Assembly (NCBI GenBank): GCA_038199755.1
Contig: JBBPYR010000011.1
Coordinates: 1 to 7,466 of the forward strand
Source: JBBPYR01 sp038199755
GTDB lineage: Bacteria; Chloroflexota; Ktedonobacteria; Ktedonobacterales; Ktedonobacteraceae
Reading direction: 5' to 3'
DNA: 7,466 nucleotides
The notes below the pieces were generated by a model. It searched no databases. It saw only the letters and a list, made by a program, of their open reading frames with translations, and was not told the origin of the DNA. Of the stretch, positions 1 to 4,939 are shown piece by piece. Both the position numbers and the translations under genes were made by a program. The stretch's first letter is position 1. The number at the start of each line of letters is the position of its first letter.

Positions 1-1
1 A

Positions 2-62
2 TGCATTAGCGCGCCCACCGCTGAGGTGCGATTCGCCAACGGGCACGGGGCGCGCTAATGCA
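2..62. repeat. 15-bp perfect inverted repeat with 31-bp spacer
   Basis: The arm at 2-16 (TGCATTAGCGCGCCC) is the exact reverse complement of 48-62. The spacer contains a small palindrome, GCGATTCGC (28-36). As RNA or single-stranded DNA this would form a GC-rich stem. The bases just outside the arms do not continue the pairing. It lies in the gene-free end of the window, downstream of the minus-strand glyA. No T-run follows on either strand close enough to make it a convincing intrinsic terminator. It could be the termini of a small non-autonomous element or a truncated larger repeat whose left part lies outside the window. Confidence 0.75.
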
Positions 63-98
63 CTTTTACTAATGAACCTGGTAAACAGGGAAGCCCAT

Positions 99-202
99 CC
101 GTAGGGGCCAGATTGATCGCGCCCCAGGGCGATTTATCGCCTGTGATTCAGAATCTCGCTCAATAAATTGAGCGGAGGGCGCGATCAATCTGGCCCCTAC
201 GG
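99..202. repeat. 104-bp cloverleaf-like palindromic element (MITE/REP-like)
   Basis: The outer arms at 99-123 and 178-202 are a perfect 25-bp inverted repeat beginning CCGTAGGGGCCAGATTGATC. Between them are three further palindromes: GGCGAT-TT-ATCGCC (128-141), GATTC-A-GAATC (145-155) and CGCTCAAT-AA-ATTGAGCG (157-174). The whole can fold into an outer stem closing three arms, on either strand. No protein is encoded inside and I see no convincing target-site duplication at the borders. This architecture suits a dispersed non-autonomous repeat (MITE or REP/BIME-like). Its possible role as a 3'-end processing or termination structure for the upstream minus-strand glyA is only inference, since no U-run follows the stem. 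Confidence 0.8.
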
Positions 203-234
203 AGCCTACAGCGCGCTTCGCTGCTGCTCACGCG

Positions 235-264
235 ATTACCAGATTAAATTGTCAAAATGCATAA
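235..264 (+). repeat. Degenerate 30-bp direct repeat, copy 1
   Basis: This stretch, starting ATTACCAGATTAAATTGTC, matches 24 of 30 positions with the stretch exactly 60 bp downstream (295-324). Directly after it, CTGGCCCCAACGGA (266-279) matches 13 of 14 bases of the right end of the palindromic element (190-203). The region therefore looks like layered, decayed repeat material. Confidence 0.55.
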
Positions 265-294
265 GCTGGCCCCAACGGATAGGGTTTTTCCATA

Positions 295-324
295 ATTACC
301 AGAGTAATTTGTTAACGTGCATTA
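295..324 (+). repeat. Degenerate 30-bp direct repeat, copy 2
   Basis: This is the second copy of the ATTACCAGA... repeat, 60 bp after the first (24/30 identities by eye). It stops at the glyA stop codon (minus strand, 326-328), so it abuts the 3' end of that gene. Confidence 0.55.
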
Positions 325-325
325 A

Positions 326-1618
326 TTACACGTAGTGCATAGTGGTGAAACGGCTACGCAACGCATGTACGGTGGCTTTGACGTTTTTGCCACGGATGGA
401 ATCATGCATCAGTTGGGCCAGTTCGCCCATGGCACGCTCATCCATGCCGAAGCGTGTCATTTCGGGAACGCCGATACGCAGACCAGAGGGGTTGCGCGGG
501 TCAGTGTCACCGGGGACCATGTTGTAGTTCACGATGATATCGCTGGCCTCAAGCCGCTTAGCAACCTCGACACCACCACCCCATTGGGCGACGTTGACGG
601 CGATCATGTGGCTCTTTGTGTAGCCAAAGTCACGTGCCTCAACGGGTGTGCCTAGCTCATCGAGGCCTTGTCCCAGTGCCTGCGCGTTCCGCACGATTTG
701 CGCGGTATACTCACGTCCATACTGTTTCATCTCGCGTGTGGCCACCACCAGGGCGGGCAGACTGTACAGGTGGTGATTGCTTGATGAGCCAGGGAAGACG
801 CCACGGTCAGCGGCGGGCCAGTATTTCTTCTCGGTCTCGGCATCCATGTTGCCCAGGATGACACCGCGCTGTGGGCCAGGGAAGGTTTTGTGCGTGCTTC
901 CGGTCAGCCAGGTCGCGCCCTCTTGTAAGGGAGATTGGAACTGGCCGCCAGCGATCAAGCCGAGCACATGCGCGCCGTCATAGAGCAGAGGAATGTCTTT
1001 CGTCTTACAGAAGGCGGCGACCTCTGCGACTGGTTCGGGGAAAAGGAACAGGCTCTTGCCCATAATCACGAGTTGCGGGGAAAGCTGGTCGATCAGCTCA
1101 ATCGTCTTTTGGGCATCAATATGGTAGTGGTCTGCCGTCAGTGGTAAATAGTGTAAATGGACAGAGTTGGAGCCGCCCAGCTTGAGCGATTGTCCACGGC
1201 TCTGAATGCGCCGCCCAAACACACCGACGGGACCATGGCTAATGTGCCCACCCGCATCGGTCGCGTTCGCAATGATCGTGTCACCACCACGCAACAGGCC
1301 GAGGGCAATGGCGGTGTTCGCGTTATTGCCGCTGATTGGGCGTACATCCGCCTGTTTCGCTGCGAAGAGATCAAGAATCTCGGTGCGGGCCATGCGCTCA
1401 ATCTCGTCGATATAGTAGGTGCCTTGATAATAACGATTAACTGCATCGCCTTCATTAGGATGCCCTTCCGCGTACCGGCCCATGAAGTCCGAGTTCTGCA
1501 CACGGCGTACAGCGTCACTCGGTGTATTCTCGCTCGCAATTAAGTTAATCGTTTGTGTCTGCCGCCAGGTCTCTTCCTGCGCCAGTATGCGTTCAATGTC
1601 GCTAATGTCTACGGTCAT
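326..1618 (-). CDS. glyA: Serine hydroxymethyltransferase (glycine hydroxymethyltransferase), archaeal-like type
   Basis: This PLP enzyme is predicted to interconvert serine and glycine while loading or unloading a one-carbon unit on a folate-type carrier in the cytoplasm. Numbered from the ATG at 1618 it has 430 residues. Visible SHMT landmarks are NLIASEN (25-31), RYAEGHP (48-54), the GGHISH segment, DGAHVLGL, and THKTFPGP with the PLP-binding lysine at K244. The FLFPEPV, LIAGGQFQ and STHKTFPGPQ blocks resemble archaeal SHMTs more than E. coli GlyA (inference from remembered sequences). I prefer the ATG at 1618 because a GGGGAGAGG Shine-Dalgarno lies 4 nt upstream and a hairpin sits in the preceding leader. 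A GTG at 1675 would add 19 residues that family members do not usually carry. A ZTP riboswitch and promoter lie upstream. A specialised hydroxymethyltransferase such as an alpha-methylserine type cannot be excluded. Confidence 0.9.
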   Translation of the reverse strand: MTVDISDIERILAQEETWRQTQTINLIASENTPSDAVRRVQNSDFMGRYAEGHPNEGDAVNRYYQGTYYIDEIERMARTEILDLFAAKQADVRPISGNNANTAIALGLLRGGDTIIANATDAGGHISHGPVGVFGRRIQSRGQSLKLGGSNSVHLHYLPLTADHYHIDAQKTIELIDQLSPQLVIMGKSLFLFPEPVAEVAAFCKTKDIPLLYDGAHVLGLIAGGQFQSPLQEGATWLTGSTHKTFPGPQRGVILGNMDAETEKKYWPAADRGVFPGSSSNHHLYSLPALVVATREMKQYGREYTAQIVRNAQALGQGLDELGTPVEARDFGYTKSHMIAVNVAQWGGGVEVAKRLEASDIIVNYNMVPGDTDPRNPSGLRIGVPEMTRFGMDERAMGELAQLMHDSIRGKNVKATVHALRSRFTTMHYV

Positions 1619-1622
1619 ACGG

Positions 1623-1649
1623 CCTCTCCCCGCGCATCTTGGTATGCGC
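1623..1649 (-). promoter_or_regulatory. glyA ribosome-binding site with preceding hairpin
   Basis: On the minus strand a 6-bp hairpin, GCGCAT-ACCAAG-ATGCGC (1649-1632), immediately precedes the purine-rich GGGGAGAGG (1631-1623), which ends 4 nt before the ATG at 1618. This supports the shorter glyA start. The hairpin could modulate or simply present the ribosome-binding site. Confidence 0.55.
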
Positions 1650-1724
1650 TCTACACTATTTTTCAGGACTGCCACGCGCTACTCCGCTCGACTCATGTAG
1701 TTCTATAAGCAGATTTCCGCGTTC

Positions 1725-1750
1725 AAAAATTCAGCCCAGGCGAGCGACTG
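1725..1750 (-). terminator. P3 hairpin plus U-tract: possible riboswitch-controlled terminator
   Basis: On the minus strand, CAGTC (1750-1746) can pair with GGCTG (1736-1732), including one G-T wobble. The loop contains the pseudoknot CGCC, and AA plus TTTTT (1729-1725) follow. In ZTP riboswitches the third stem is often adjacent to or overlaps an intrinsic terminator. The stem here is short, so whether control is by termination or by initiation is unresolved. Confidence 0.4.
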
Positions 1751-1820
1751 TTTTTGTGTTCTGCAAGCTTCCCCGTGGTTACTCCACGTATTTCGCCAGT
1801 CACTTGCAGAAGCAACACAA
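1732..1820 (-). ncRNA. ZTP/ZMP riboswitch (pfl motif) upstream of glyA
   Basis: Read on the minus strand, this leader shows the pfl-motif hallmarks in order. P1 pairs CTGCAAG (1809-1803) with CTTGCAG (1767-1761), and an outer extension pairs TTGTGTT with AACACAA. Next come the conserved TGACTGGCGA, the P2 hairpin CGTGG-AGTAA-CCACG (1788-1774), and GGGGA directly after P2. A linker leads to CTCGCCTGGGC. GGCG (1797-1794) can form the diagnostic pseudoknot with CGCC (1742-1739). Known members bind the purine intermediate ZTP or ZMP, which accumulates when 10-formyl-tetrahydrofolate is short, and turn on folate and purine genes including glyA. That fits the gene downstream. This is recognised by eye; a covariance-model score was not computed. 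Confidence 0.9.
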
Positions 1821-1836
1821 GGTGATGACGTTCAAC

Positions 1837-1865
1837 AGAATAGAACAATTTAGCGGGAACGTCAA
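1837..1865 (-). promoter_or_regulatory. Sigma70-type promoter of the riboswitch-glyA transcript
   Basis: On the minus strand TTGACG (1865-1860) and TATTCT (1842-1837) are separated by exactly 17 bp. A start about 7 nt further on would begin the RNA shortly before the outer P1 strand of the riboswitch, which is the placement expected for such a leader. Confidence 0.65.
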
Positions 1866-1878
1866 GCCACTCCTTGCT

Positions 1879-1921
1879 GAGCACCTGAGCAGAGCTAGCT
1901 GCGAGAGCAGCGTTGGTGCTC
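1879..1921. repeat. Inverted repeat between the divergent promoters
   Basis: GAGCACC (1879-1885) is the reverse complement of GGTGCTC (1915-1921). Inside is a second hairpin, GCTGC-GAGA-GCAGC (1898-1911). It lies between the two predicted -35 boxes (glyA at 1860-1865, EF-G-like gene at 1964-1969), so neither promoter would transcribe it. That makes a protein-binding or DNA-structural role likelier than an RNA one, if it has any role. Confidence 0.4.
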
Positions 1922-1963
1922 TAAATAGCAAGCTTTGTTTGCAAGCTCAAACCACGTGCGAGG

Positions 1964-1992
1964 TTGAACAAATTAGCTATTGCTGCTATACT
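1964..1992 (+). promoter_or_regulatory. Sigma70-type promoter for the EF-G-like gene
   Basis: TTGAAC (1964-1969) and TATACT (1987-1992) are separated by 17 bp. A start near 1999-2000 would give a leader of about 140 nt before the ATG at 2142. It is divergent from the glyA promoter, whose -35 lies about 100 bp away. Confidence 0.65.
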
Positions 1993-2017
1993 AAACCTAC
2001 CGAACCAGAATAGTGTG

Positions 2018-2032
2018 TAACAACAGTTGTTA
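2018..2032. promoter_or_regulatory. 15-bp palindrome, possible operator
   Basis: TAACAAC-A-GTTGTTA is a perfect 7-bp inverted repeat around one central base, starting about 20 bp downstream of the predicted start of the EF-G-like transcript. The single-base centre is too tight for an RNA hairpin loop without opening pairs, and its position suits a repressor-binding site. No regulator is identifiable in the window. Confidence 0.4.
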
Positions 2033-2060
2033 TTTGTACCCGAACAATATCCACTTGTGT

Positions 2061-2114
2061 GCAAGCCAGGCGGTCTATGGCAGACCCCGAAGCGTTTGGT
2101 AGGCCACCTCTTGC
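2061..2114 (+). ncRNA. Structured 5' leader of the EF-G-like gene (possible three-way junction)
   Basis: GCAAG (2061-2065) can pair with CTTGC (2110-2114), and GGC (2069-2071) with GCC (2103-2105). These enclose two directly abutting hairpins: GGTCT-ATGGC-AGACC (2072-2086) and CCGA-AGCGT-TTGG (2087-2099, one G-T pair). The structure would end 9 nt before the TAGGAGG ribosome-binding site (2124-2130). I do not recognise a known riboswitch class here. The individual stems are short, so this is a candidate only. Confidence 0.35.
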
Positions 2115-2123
2115 GTAGAAACT

Positions 2124-2130
2124 TAGGAGG
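2124..2130 (+). promoter_or_regulatory. Ribosome-binding site of the EF-G-like gene
   Basis: TAGGAGG ends 11 nt before the ATG at 2142. The match to the anti-Shine-Dalgarno is strong but the spacing is somewhat long. No other start codon lies between, so it fixes the start at 2142. Confidence 0.7.
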
Positions 2131-2141
2131 AACGTTGTCCT

Positions 2142-4193
2142 ATGAAGGTTTACAAAGCGGAGCACATCCACAACGTGGCGTTAATCTCTCATGTCGGCGC
2201 AGGCAAGACATCTCTCATAGATGCTGCGCTTTTTGACAGTGGCGCAGTTACCAGGCAGGGCAAGGTAGACGAAGGCACATCCATCTCTGACTATGATCCC
2301 GACGAACTCAAGAGACGGATGTCTTTGAACGTGAAAGTTCTCCCCGTTGAGTGGAAAAACCACAAGGTTAACTTCATTGATACTCCAGGCTATGCTGATT
2401 TTGTTGGTGAGGTCAAGGCGGGTTTACGCGTAGCGGACGCAGCCCTCTTGGTTGTCACCGCTGAAAAGGGCGTAGAAGTCGGTACAGAACTCACCAGCCA
2501 GTTCGCAGATGAACGCAAGTTGCCACGCATCATTCTGGTCAATAAACTTGATCGTGAAAATACCTCGTTCGATCAAGCACTTACCTCTTTGCGCAACTAC
2601 TTTGGAAGTAAGGTTGTGCCCCTACAAATCCCCATTGGTGAGCAGCATGACTTCAAAGGGGTCGTAGATCTGGTGTCACAAAAGGGCTACACCTTTGAGG
2701 GCGGGAATAAGGTGCAAGAAGTCGCGATTCCCGCCGACCTGCAAGATAGCATTAGCAGCTACCGCGAACAGCTCATCGAAGGGGCCGTCGAGAGTGATGA
2801 CGCGATTATGGAGAAGTTTCTGGAAGGGGAGGAATTAAGTCAGGAAGAGATCGTAACCGTCATCAAAAAGGGAATTAGTAGCGGAATCATCATTCCGGTC
2901 CTGTGCGGCTCTGCCAGCAAGAATATTGGGGTGCAGACGCTACTCGATGCCATCGTCGATTACCTACCCAGTGCGGCAGAAGCTGCGCCCCCAGAGGTAA
3001 AGGCAAATGGCAATGTAACCTCCATCTTCATCTTCAAGACAGCGGCGGCCCAGGTCGGCACCATTTCCACTTTCCGCGTGTATAGCGGCACGTTGAAGCC
3101 AGACAGCCACGTGTTTAATGTGCAGACGAAAACAGATGAACGTCTGGGTCAATTGATTATTCCACGAGGCAAGCAGCAGGAAAATGCAACAGAGATCGCC
3201 GCGGGCGATATCGGGGCGGTTGCCAAGCTCACAAACACCCACACAGGCGACACGCTCACCAGCAGCAAAGAGCAGGCAACCACGATGGTTCCGATCAACT
3301 TTCCCGCGCCCTGCTATACGGTGGCTGTTATTCCTAAGAGCCAGGCAGACCTTGATAAAATGGGTAATGCCCTCAACCGTATTGTCGAGGAAGATCGCAC
3401 CTTGCACGTCTCACGCGACCCACAGACGGCTGAAGTGCTGTTGTCAGGCATGGGCGAGGCACACATCCAGATCATTGTTGAAGGCATCAAGCGCAAATAT
3501 GGCGTAGACCTGGAAGTACATGATCCGCGCATCTCGTATCGCGAGACGGTGCGCAAGAAGGCCCGCGCCAATGGTCGCCACAAGCGTCAGAGTGGTGGAC
3601 ACGGGCAGTTTGGCGATGTGTGGTTGGAGATCGAGCCGCTGCCACGCGATAGTGAGCAGACCTTTGTGTTTGAGGATAAGATTGTCGGCGGCGTTGTCCC
3701 CGGACAATACATCCCGGGCGTTGAGAAGGGTGTACGCGAGTCGCTGAAACGGGGCTTTGTTTCCGGCAATCCGATGGTCTATGTCAAGGTCGCACTGGTG
3801 GATGGTAAATATCACCCGGTGGACTCGTCGGCCCAATCGTTTGAGGTTGCCGCTTCTCTGGGCATGCAGGAGGCAGTGCCACAGGCGGGTCCGGTGTTGT
3901 TGGAGCCCATCATGACCGTTACCATCACCGTACCTGAAAACAACATGGGCGATGTGATGAGCGACATCAACACGAAACGAGGCCGTGTGCTCGGCATGGA
4001 CTCGATAGGCAACGGATTGCAGCAGATCACGGCCCTGGTCCCGCAGGCAGAGATGCTGCACTATGCCACCGACCTGCGCTCTATCACGCAGGGACGAGGC
4101 TCCTTCGCGATGGAGTTTTCGCAGTACGAAGAAGTGCCCGCCAATGTCCAACAAGAAATTGTTGCCAAGCACAAGCCAAAGGCTGAGGTATAG
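2142..4193 (+). CDS. Elongation factor G-like GTPase (EF-G2 type paralogue)
   Basis: This is a 683-residue translational GTPase with the full five-domain EF-G layout. The G domain has P-loop SHVGAGKTS (16-24), switch I DYDPDELKRRMSL (50-62), DTPGY (80-84), NKLDR (134-138) and CGSASKN (255-261). Domains II and III follow. Domain IV starts near SGGHGQFG (484-491) and keeps the tip histidine (KYHPVDSS, H558). A domain V with LLEPIM and LRSITQGRGSFAMEF closes the protein. Canonical EF-G has GHVDHGKT/AHIDAGKT, ERGITI and DTPGH. Here the switch I threonine is serine (S61) and the catalytic histidine is tyrosine (Y84), as I recall for EF-G2 or FusA2 paralogues. It may bind the ribosome as an auxiliary or stress factor rather than the main translocase. 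A housekeeping fusA, normally beside rpsL, rpsG and tuf, would be expected elsewhere. It stands alone with its own promoter and terminator. Confidence 0.9.
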   Translation: MKVYKAEHIHNVALISHVGAGKTSLIDAALFDSGAVTRQGKVDEGTSISDYDPDELKRRMSLNVKVLPVEWKNHKVNFIDTPGYADFVGEVKAGLRVADAALLVVTAEKGVEVGTELTSQFADERKLPRIILVNKLDRENTSFDQALTSLRNYFGSKVVPLQIPIGEQHDFKGVVDLVSQKGYTFEGGNKVQEVAIPADLQDSISSYREQLIEGAVESDDAIMEKFLEGEELSQEEIVTVIKKGISSGIIIPVLCGSASKNIGVQTLLDAIVDYLPSAAEAAPPEVKANGNVTSIFIFKTAAAQVGTISTFRVYSGTLKPDSHVFNVQTKTDERLGQLIIPRGKQQENATEIAAGDIGAVAKLTNTHTGDTLTSSKEQATTMVPINFPAPCYTVAVIPKSQADLDKMGNALNRIVEEDRTLHVSRDPQTAEVLLSGMGEAHIQIIVEGIKRKYGVDLEVHDPRISYRETVRKKARANGRHKRQSGGHGQFGDVWLEIEPLPRDSEQTFVFEDKIVGGVVPGQYIPGVEKGVRESLKRGFVSGNPMVYVKVALVDGKYHPVDSSAQSFEVAASLGMQEAVPQAGPVLLEPIMTVTITVPENNMGDVMSDINTKRGRVLGMDSIGNGLQQITALVPQAEMLHYATDLRSITQGRGSFAMEFSQYEEVPANVQQEIVAKHKPKAEV

Positions 4194-4208
4194 GGTAGGG
4201 TTTGGTGG

Positions 4209-4245
4209 AGAAGAAGCTGCGGCGTGTCGCAGCTTCTTCTGTTTC
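4209..4245 (+). terminator. Intrinsic terminator of the EF-G-like gene
   Basis: A 13-bp perfect stem, AGAAGAAGCTGCG (4209-4221) with its complement at 4228-4240, closes a 6-nt loop 15 bp after the stop codon. The downstream strand is T-rich (TTCTTCTGTTTC) but lacks a long uninterrupted U-run. It isolates the EF-G-like gene from the toxin-antitoxin operon that follows. Confidence 0.8.
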
Positions 4246-4250
4246 TGGCC

Positions 4251-4279
4251 TTGACATATATTTTGTAAACGGGTATGCT
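4251..4279 (+). promoter_or_regulatory. Promoter of the toxin-antitoxin operon
   Basis: A consensus -35 TTGACA (4251-4256) lies 17 bp before TATGCT (4274-4279). It directly follows the preceding terminator. Transcription would start around 4286, within the operator-like repeat and about 27 bp before the antitoxin ATG. Confidence 0.8.
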
Positions 4280-4281
4280 TA

Positions 4282-4301
4282 TGTATATACACAAGTATAC
4301 A
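4282..4301. promoter_or_regulatory. Operator-like inverted repeat TGTATA-N8-TATACA
   Basis: TGTATA (4282-4287) and TATACA (4296-4301) form a perfect inverted repeat with 8-bp spacing over the transcription start, just before the AGGAGG ribosome-binding site (4303-4308). Two smaller palindromes, GTATATAC and GTATAC, overlap it. AbrB/MazE-type antitoxins commonly bind such AT-rich repeats to repress their own operon, so the antitoxin encoded next is the likely ligand (inference). Confidence 0.6.
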
Positions 4302-4312
4302 CAGGAGGCATT

Positions 4313-4537
4313 ATGCAGGTAGTAAAATTACGCAAAGTGGGGAACTCAGCAACAGTAACATTACCATCTACAGTACTAGAAGCTCTACATTTACATGAGA
4401 ATGACGAGATTGCGATAGAAGTTACAGGGGACCGTATTGTACTCACCCGTGCAACTACAGATTTCCAAGATGCTTGGGCAGCTTACCAATCTCTAGAACC
4501 ACGCTATCACAATGCCAATCGCAAATTAGCCGAGTAA
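4313..4537 (+). CDS. AbrB/MazE (SpoVT-AbrB) family antitoxin
   Basis: This 74-residue protein begins MQVVKLRKVGNSATVTLP and continues through a short swapped-hairpin-type beta domain to about residue 47 (DEIAIEVTGDRIVLTRA). This is the typical SpoVT-AbrB DNA-binding fold of MazE-like antitoxins: a dimer binds DNA and represses the operon. The C-terminal tail (about 48-74, DFQDAWAAYQSLEPRYHNANRKLAE) is polar and likely forms the toxin-binding segment. The start is fixed by AGGAGG (4303-4308) 4 nt upstream of the ATG; the longer open frame back to 4202 would run through the terminator and promoter. The stop is 5 nt before the toxin ATG. Base composition is clearly more AT-rich than the EF-G-like gene (38% GC in 4321-4380 against 55% in 3721-3780), consistent with acquisition. 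Confidence 0.88.
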   Translation: MQVVKLRKVGNSATVTLPSTVLEALHLHENDEIAIEVTGDRIVLTRATTDFQDAWAAYQSLEPRYHNANRKLAE

Positions 4538-4542
4538 GTGTA

Positions 4543-4935
4543 ATGGTACGTTTTCTTCCCGAAACTATCGTGCTAGCAATTCACGAAGATCAAGTTCGTC
4601 TTTATGGTGGTTCCTACGGAATACGTGATGCAGCTGCGTTAGACGCAGCAATCAATATGCCAAAAGCACAATTTGGAGGTGAGTTTCTCCATCCCACTAT
4701 CTTTCATATGGCCGCAGCTTACGGTTTCCACATCTGCCAGAATCACCCTTTCATTGATGGCAACAAACGTACTGCGGGTATGGTTATGTTTACATTTCTG
4801 CTTTTCAATGGAATTGAGCTAACAGCAACAGAGATAGCATACTATGAAACCATGATGGCTGTTGCTAGCGGGATCATGGATAAAGAACAACTTACACAAT
4901 GGCTACAAACAGTGGTCAAGACCATAGGCGATTAA
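4543..4935 (+). CDS. doc: Doc-family (Fic fold) toxin, death-on-curing type
   Basis: This 130-residue protein has the Fic/Doc signature HPFIDGNKRTA at residues 68-78 (catalytic H68, D72, K75, R76), preceded by the helix-rich region with GGSYGIRDAAALDAAI. Classic AMP-transferring Fic proteins end the motif in GNGR. The lysine in place of the second glycine is the feature of Doc, which phosphorylates a threonine of EF-Tu and halts translation. A kinase-type activity is therefore predicted, not shown. Length matches the Doc family (about 125-130 residues). The start is the ATG 5 nt after the antitoxin stop, and the weak ribosome-binding site implies translational coupling. The partner is AbrB-like rather than the Phd antitoxin of phage P1. 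It ends 4 bp from the convergent glycosyltransferase gene. Confidence 0.88.
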   Translation: MVRFLPETIVLAIHEDQVRLYGGSYGIRDAAALDAAINMPKAQFGGEFLHPTIFHMAAAYGFHICQNHPFIDGNKRTAGMVMFTFLLFNGIELTATEIAYYETMMAVASGIMDKEQLTQWLQTVVKTIGD

Positions 4936-4939
4936 TGCT

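Noticed and set aside
99..202. CRISPR array or tRNA gene in the cloverleaf-like region
   Set aside because: There are no regularly spaced direct repeats with unique spacers. The arms lack tRNA hallmarks such as the 7-bp acceptor, GGTTCRA loop and suitable anticodon arm.
1138..1543. Open frames of 128-133 codons on both strands inside glyA
   Set aside because: They lie wholly within the well-supported glyA frame, show no recognisable motifs or ribosome-binding sites, and are best explained as shadow frames of a GC-biased gene.
1619..1675. GTG at 1675 as the glyA start
   Set aside because: It would add 19 residues unlike the family N-terminus and translate the RBS-proximal hairpin. The ATG at 1618 has a better-placed Shine-Dalgarno, although GGAG upstream of the GTG means this is not excluded.
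1639..2013. 124-codon plus-strand open frame in the glyA/EF-G-like intergenic region
   Set aside because: It overlaps the riboswitch, both promoters and the inverted repeat, and its product has no recognisable features.
3444..4292. 282-codon minus-strand open frame opposite the EF-G-like gene
   Set aside because: It is antisense to strongly conserved EF-G domains IV and V and runs through the terminator and toxin-antitoxin promoter. Its product is His/Arg/Leu-rich with no family resemblance.
4202..4312. N-terminal extension of the antitoxin frame back to 4202
   Set aside because: The extension would be encoded by the terminator stem, the promoter and the operator. The AGGAGG before the ATG at 4313 and the family's typical start support the shorter protein.
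2142..4935. Functional link between the EF-G-like gene and the Doc toxin, for example the toxin acting on or guarded by this GTPase
   Set aside because: The two units are separated by a strong terminator and an independent promoter, and the known Doc target is EF-Tu. Adjacency alone does not support a joint system.
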